From Limivicinus sp963617275 (GTDB lineage: Bacteria > Bacillota > Clostridia > Oscillospirales > Oscillospiraceae), in the NCBI GenBank assembly GCA_963617275.1, contig CAVENX010000019.1, forward strand, positions 1-64,000: a stretch of DNA of 64,000 bases, in the 5' to 3' direction. A program made the position numbers and the translations under genes. Numbering within the stretch: the stretch's first letter is position 1; every line of letters starts with the position of its first letter. The notes beneath the pieces were generated by a model. That model made no database searches. It was not told the origin of the DNA and was given only the letters and a program-made list of their open reading frames with translations. This document shows positions 61,532 to 64,000 of this stretch, in pieces.

Positions 61532-61637
61532 GTTTATTAACCGAAGGGCAAATAATCAGCGGGGAGGAGGGCTTTCATTTTTCTGCCCAAAGGTAAAAAA
61601 TACATAAACACTACAAAAATAATGAGAGGTAAAAATC

Positions 61638-62894
61638 ATGGCTATCGTATGTTGGATAGTTTTCTTCGCACTTCTGATTTTGGCATTTGTTCGTAAAACC
61701 AATATGGGTATTCTTGCGTTCGGCGCCGCGCTCATTCTCGGCCGCGTTATCGGAATGACCGATAAGGAGATCGTCAAGACCCTCAGCCAGTCCCTGTTTG
61801 TAACGCTTACCGGTATTACACTGCTCTTCTCGGCGGTCAACAGCACCGGTGCGCTTGAAATGGTGTCCAAGAAAATCGCGCATATCTTCGGCAAAAAGGT
61901 CTGGACGCTTCCTATTATCGCATACCTTATAGGCTTTATTCTGGCCGTTATTGGCCCCGGCGCTATCCCGCCCACGACGCTTGTTGTGACCATGACCGTT
62001 TCTATCGCCATTTCCGCCGGATATAACCCCATTATGATGGGCGTTATCGGCGGTCTGGGGCTGATGGGCGGACGTGTTGCGGCCATCACTCCCGAAGGCA
62101 ATCTGGTCGCCAATCTTGCAGCCGAGCAGGGAATAACTTCCAATGTTGTTCTCCCCGTGTGCATCTTCCAGATCGTGACCACAGTTATCGCCGCCGTTAT
62201 CCTGTTCTTCGTTATGAAGGGTCATAAGAACAGAGAAGACGAGGTCAAAATCGAAGCCGTAAAGGCGACCAAGCAGCAGTTTATCGCCCTCGGTGCTATC
62301 GTGGCCATGCTTGTTCTGGTCGTTATCGTCGGTCTTGATACCGGTCTTACGTCCTTCCTCCTTGCGGCGCTCCTGTTCCTGTTCCACGTTGTTGATGAAA
62401 AGACCGCGCTCAAAAATGTCCCTTGGGGAACTATCGTTATGATTCTTGGCGTGGGCGTGCTTATGAGCATCATATCCAAGGCCGGCGGTATCGACATGCT
62501 CTGCAACGCGCTTTCAGGCGTCATGAGCGCAGGCACTGTCGCTCCCCTCAGCGGTATTACCGCGGGTATAATGTCTCTTGTTTCATCCGGACTTGGTGTT
62601 GTCTACCCCACGCTTATCCCCATGGCTTCAGAGCTGGTTGAGACGGTAGGCGGCGGCAATGCCGTGTCTGTTATTTCTGCGATCGTGGCAGGCGGTTCCC
62701 TTGCGGGCTTCAGCCCGATGTCCACCTGCGGTGCGCTGACACTCGGCGCAATGTCCGCCATGATGCCAGATCTGTCCAAAGAAGAGCAGAACAAGAACTT
62801 CATCAAGCTTATTATCATAGCTGTCTGCTGCATCCTTTGGGTAGGTGTCAGCTCTGCTATTTTCGGAAACCTCTGTGCCTCCATCGGTGCATGA
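61638..62894 (+). CDS. Organic-anion permease (SLC13/MatC-like ion transporter superfamily)
   Basis: This 418-residue protein has eleven or twelve membrane segments. VIGPGAIPPTTLVVTMTVSI and MGVIGGLGLMGGRVAAITPEG form the first reentrant region; SGLGVVYPTLIPMASEL and GGSLAGFSPMSTCGALTLGA mirror it, as expected for a two-repeat dicarboxylate-type carrier. Substrate is inferred to be a short carboxylate used by the neighbouring enzymes. ATG with AGAGGTA upstream. Confidence 0.75.
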   Translation: MAIVCWIVFFALLILAFVRKTNMGILAFGAALILGRVIGMTDKEIVKTLSQSLFVTLTGITLLFSAVNSTGALEMVSKKIAHIFGKKVWTLPIIAYLIGFILAVIGPGAIPPTTLVVTMTVSIAISAGYNPIMMGVIGGLGLMGGRVAAITPEGNLVANLAAEQGITSNVVLPVCIFQIVTTVIAAVILFFVMKGHKNREDEVKIEAVKATKQQFIALGAIVAMLVLVVIVGLDTGLTSFLLAALLFLFHVVDEKTALKNVPWGTIVMILGVGVLMSIISKAGGIDMLCNALSGVMSAGTVAPLSGITAGIMSLVSSGLGVVYPTLIPMASELVETVGGGNAVSVISAIVAGGSLAGFSPMSTCGALTLGAMSAMMPDLSKEEQNKNFIKLIIIAVCCILWVGVSSAIFGNLCASIGA

Positions 62895-62913
62895 TCGATC
62901 GCGTTAACCGGCA

Positions 62914-62944
62914 GAGATACCGGAATTATATATTCCGGTATCTC
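62914..62944. other. Inverted repeat between the permease and oxidoreductase genes
   Basis: GAGATACCGGAAT at 62914-62926 pairs with ATTCCGGTATCTC at 62932-62944 around a 5-base loop. There is no T tract, so it is more likely an RNA-stability or partial-termination element than a full terminator. Confidence 0.5.
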
Positions 62945-62971
62945 CGCAGATAATAAAGGAGAAGAATACCA

Positions 62972-63517
62972 ATGAAAGAAATCCGCTTACATGGCAGGGG
63001 AGGTCAAGGTGTAGTAAAGGCCTCTCAGATCATTGTTAAAGCAACGGTGCTCAAGGGCGGTCATGGACAGTTCATTCCTTTCTTCGGCGTTGAAAGAAAG
63101 GGCTCGCCTGTCTTCGGCTACCTTCGCTTGAGCGACAAGGAGATACGCCGCAAAACCCAGATTTATGAGCCGGATATGCTGGTCATCATGGATGACAGCC
63201 TTGTCTCCATGCCGCAGACATATGCCGGGCTGAAAGACGGGGGGATAGTGCTCATAAACTCCATAAAGCCTATCGAGGAGCTTATGGTGCCAGAATGCGC
63301 CTCTCTCGTGGCTGAGGTTGACGCCACAGGCATTTCCGAAGAACTTTTCGGCAAAAACCTGCCCAACACCTCTGTGCTCGGCGCGTTTGCAAAAATTGTC
63401 AAAGCTGTTGATAAAGAAGCCCTCTTTGAGGAAATAAACAAAGCTTTCGGCGCAAAAAACAGAGAAGCAGCCGAGAGAGCGTATAACGAAGTGAAAATCT
63501 TGAAAGGGGAGAACTGA
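62972..63517 (+). CDS. 2-oxoacid:ferredoxin oxidoreductase, gamma subunit
   Basis: This 181-residue protein has the gamma-subunit pattern: EIRLHGRGGQGVVKASQII, FFGVERKGSPVFGYLRLSD and NTSVLGAFAKIV. With the next two genes it forms a four-subunit pyruvate, 2-ketoisovalerate or 2-oxoglutarate oxidoreductase; the specificity cannot be read from this part. ATG with AAAGGAG upstream; 2 bases before the next gene. Confidence 0.92.
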   Translation: MKEIRLHGRGGQGVVKASQIIVKATVLKGGHGQFIPFFGVERKGSPVFGYLRLSDKEIRRKTQIYEPDMLVIMDDSLVSMPQTYAGLKDGGIVLINSIKPIEELMVPECASLVAEVDATGISEELFGKNLPNTSVLGAFAKIVKAVDKEALFEEINKAFGAKNREAAERAYNEVKILKGEN

Positions 63518-63518
63518 T

Positions 63519-63782
63519 ATGTACGATAAAGTATTTGTGACTCCCGTCGGAAATAAGGGCATGTATGTGCTTGATACCTCATCATGGAGAACGCACAAGC
63601 CCGTTATGGATAAAAGCAGCTGCATCAACTGCGGCATATGCATGGGCTATTGCCCGGTCAATTCCGTAAAGTACAGCGAGGAAAAGGGATATTACATATG
63701 CTATGATTACTGCAAGGGCTGCGGTATCTGCGCAGTGGAGTGCCCCAAGAAAGCCATTTCCATGGAAAAGGAGGACAAGTGA
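63519..63782 (+). CDS. 2-oxoacid:ferredoxin oxidoreductase, delta (ferredoxin-like) subunit
   Basis: An 87-residue two-[4Fe-4S] ferredoxin-like subunit. CINCGICMGYCPVNSV and CKGCGICAVECPKKAI supply the two clusters that pass electrons to free ferredoxin. Order gamma-delta-alpha is common in anaerobes. One base separates it from the alpha gene. Confidence 0.93.
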   Translation: MYDKVFVTPVGNKGMYVLDTSSWRTHKPVMDKSSCINCGICMGYCPVNSVKYSEEKGYYICYDYCKGCGICAVECPKKAISMEKEDK

Positions 63783-63783
63783 T

Positions 63784-64000
63784 ATGGGTACTCTGAAAGT
63801 CCTTACAGGAAACTATGCCGCCGCCGAGGCGGCGGCAAAATGCCGTCTTGATCTTATTTCCGCATATCCCATTACACCGCAGTCTTCCGTTGTCGAGCAT
63901 CTTGCAGAGCTTGTGTACAACGGCGAAATTGACGCTGAAATGGTGCAGGTCGAGTCCGAGCATACCGCGATGAGTGTTGTTCAGGGCGCGGCGGCAGGCG
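63784..64000 (+). CDS. 2-oxoacid:ferredoxin oxidoreductase, alpha subunit (partial, runs off the window)
   Basis: The first 72 residues are present. LTGNYAAAEAAAKCRLDLISAYPITPQSSVVEHL is the alpha-subunit N-terminus, with the YPITPQ motif, and VESEHTAMSVVQGAAAG is the thiamine-interacting region. The rest and the beta subunit should lie downstream. ATG with AAGGAGG upstream. Confidence 0.92.
   Translation, partial: MGTLKVLTGNYAAAEAAAKCRLDLISAYPITPQSSVVEHLAELVYNGEIDAEMVQVESEHTAMSVVQGAAAG

Noticed and set aside
1..64000. tRNA, rRNA, CRISPR array, transposase or prophage genes
   Set aside because: None was found on either strand by reading; no regular spacer-repeat pattern and no recombinase motifs were seen.

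Overview
The window is a GC-moderate, gene-dense stretch from a low-GC-phylum (Firmicutes/Bacillota) anaerobe, most likely a Clostridia member of the Oscillospirales/Ruminococcaceae type. Reasons: clostridial gene orders (dgt-dnaG-rpoD; rimP-nusA-ylxR-ylxQ-infB-rbfA-nrnA-truB-ribF), Gram-positive protein families (sortase B, SecG, SpoIIAA-like STAS, CotH), an rnfCDGEAB operon and ferredoxin-dependent 2-oxoacid oxidoreductase genes. Genus and species are not resolved here. No tRNA, rRNA, CRISPR array, transposase or prophage was recognised.

Layout. 1-11.3 kb: housekeeping genes (tex, a GT4 glycosyltransferase, hflX, yigZ, dgt-dnaG-rpoD) and a membrane acyltransferase. 11.3-19.5 kb: the rimP-nusA-infB-ribF translation operon, interrupted between infB and rbfA by a 250-bp repeat and hairpin insert. 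19.5-29.3 kb, minus strand: eight overlapping genes that look like a cell-surface exopolysaccharide system (GT2 synthase, membrane protein, LRR/beta-helix protein, AlgJ/DHHW-like protein, membrane-fused VTC domain, DUF4956, CotH kinase, GH8-like protein). This is the best candidate for an undescribed system. 29.4-41.5 kb: a mosaic of small transcription units (STAS, S24-like, PlsC-FabG, solitary MazF, pyrimidine phosphorylase, a Cys-rich secreted protein, tandem OB-fold protein, DeoC, SecG, sortase B, two more acyltransferases, a DedA-like exporter). 41.9-51.9 kb: glycogen synthase, a GH13 enzyme, three tandem GtrII-type membrane glycosyltransferase paralogues and a GT-C glycosyltransferase. 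52.2-57.2 kb: rnfCDGEAB. 57.4-64 kb: an IclR regulator, an SNF transporter, and an operon of a Pct/YdiF-type CoA-transferase, an organic-anion permease and a 2-oxoacid:ferredoxin oxidoreductase that runs off the window.

How the genes fit together. The last block suggests an energy-conserving organic-acid pathway. The permease imports the acid, the CoA-transferase activates it or recycles CoA, the oxidoreductase couples 2-oxoacid chemistry to ferredoxin, and the adjacent Rnf complex couples ferredoxin oxidation to NAD+ reduction and ion pumping. Separately, intergenic regions carry at least two families of dispersed repeats made of hairpins. Their copies differ by compensatory base changes, so the folded structure rather than the sequence seems to be kept.
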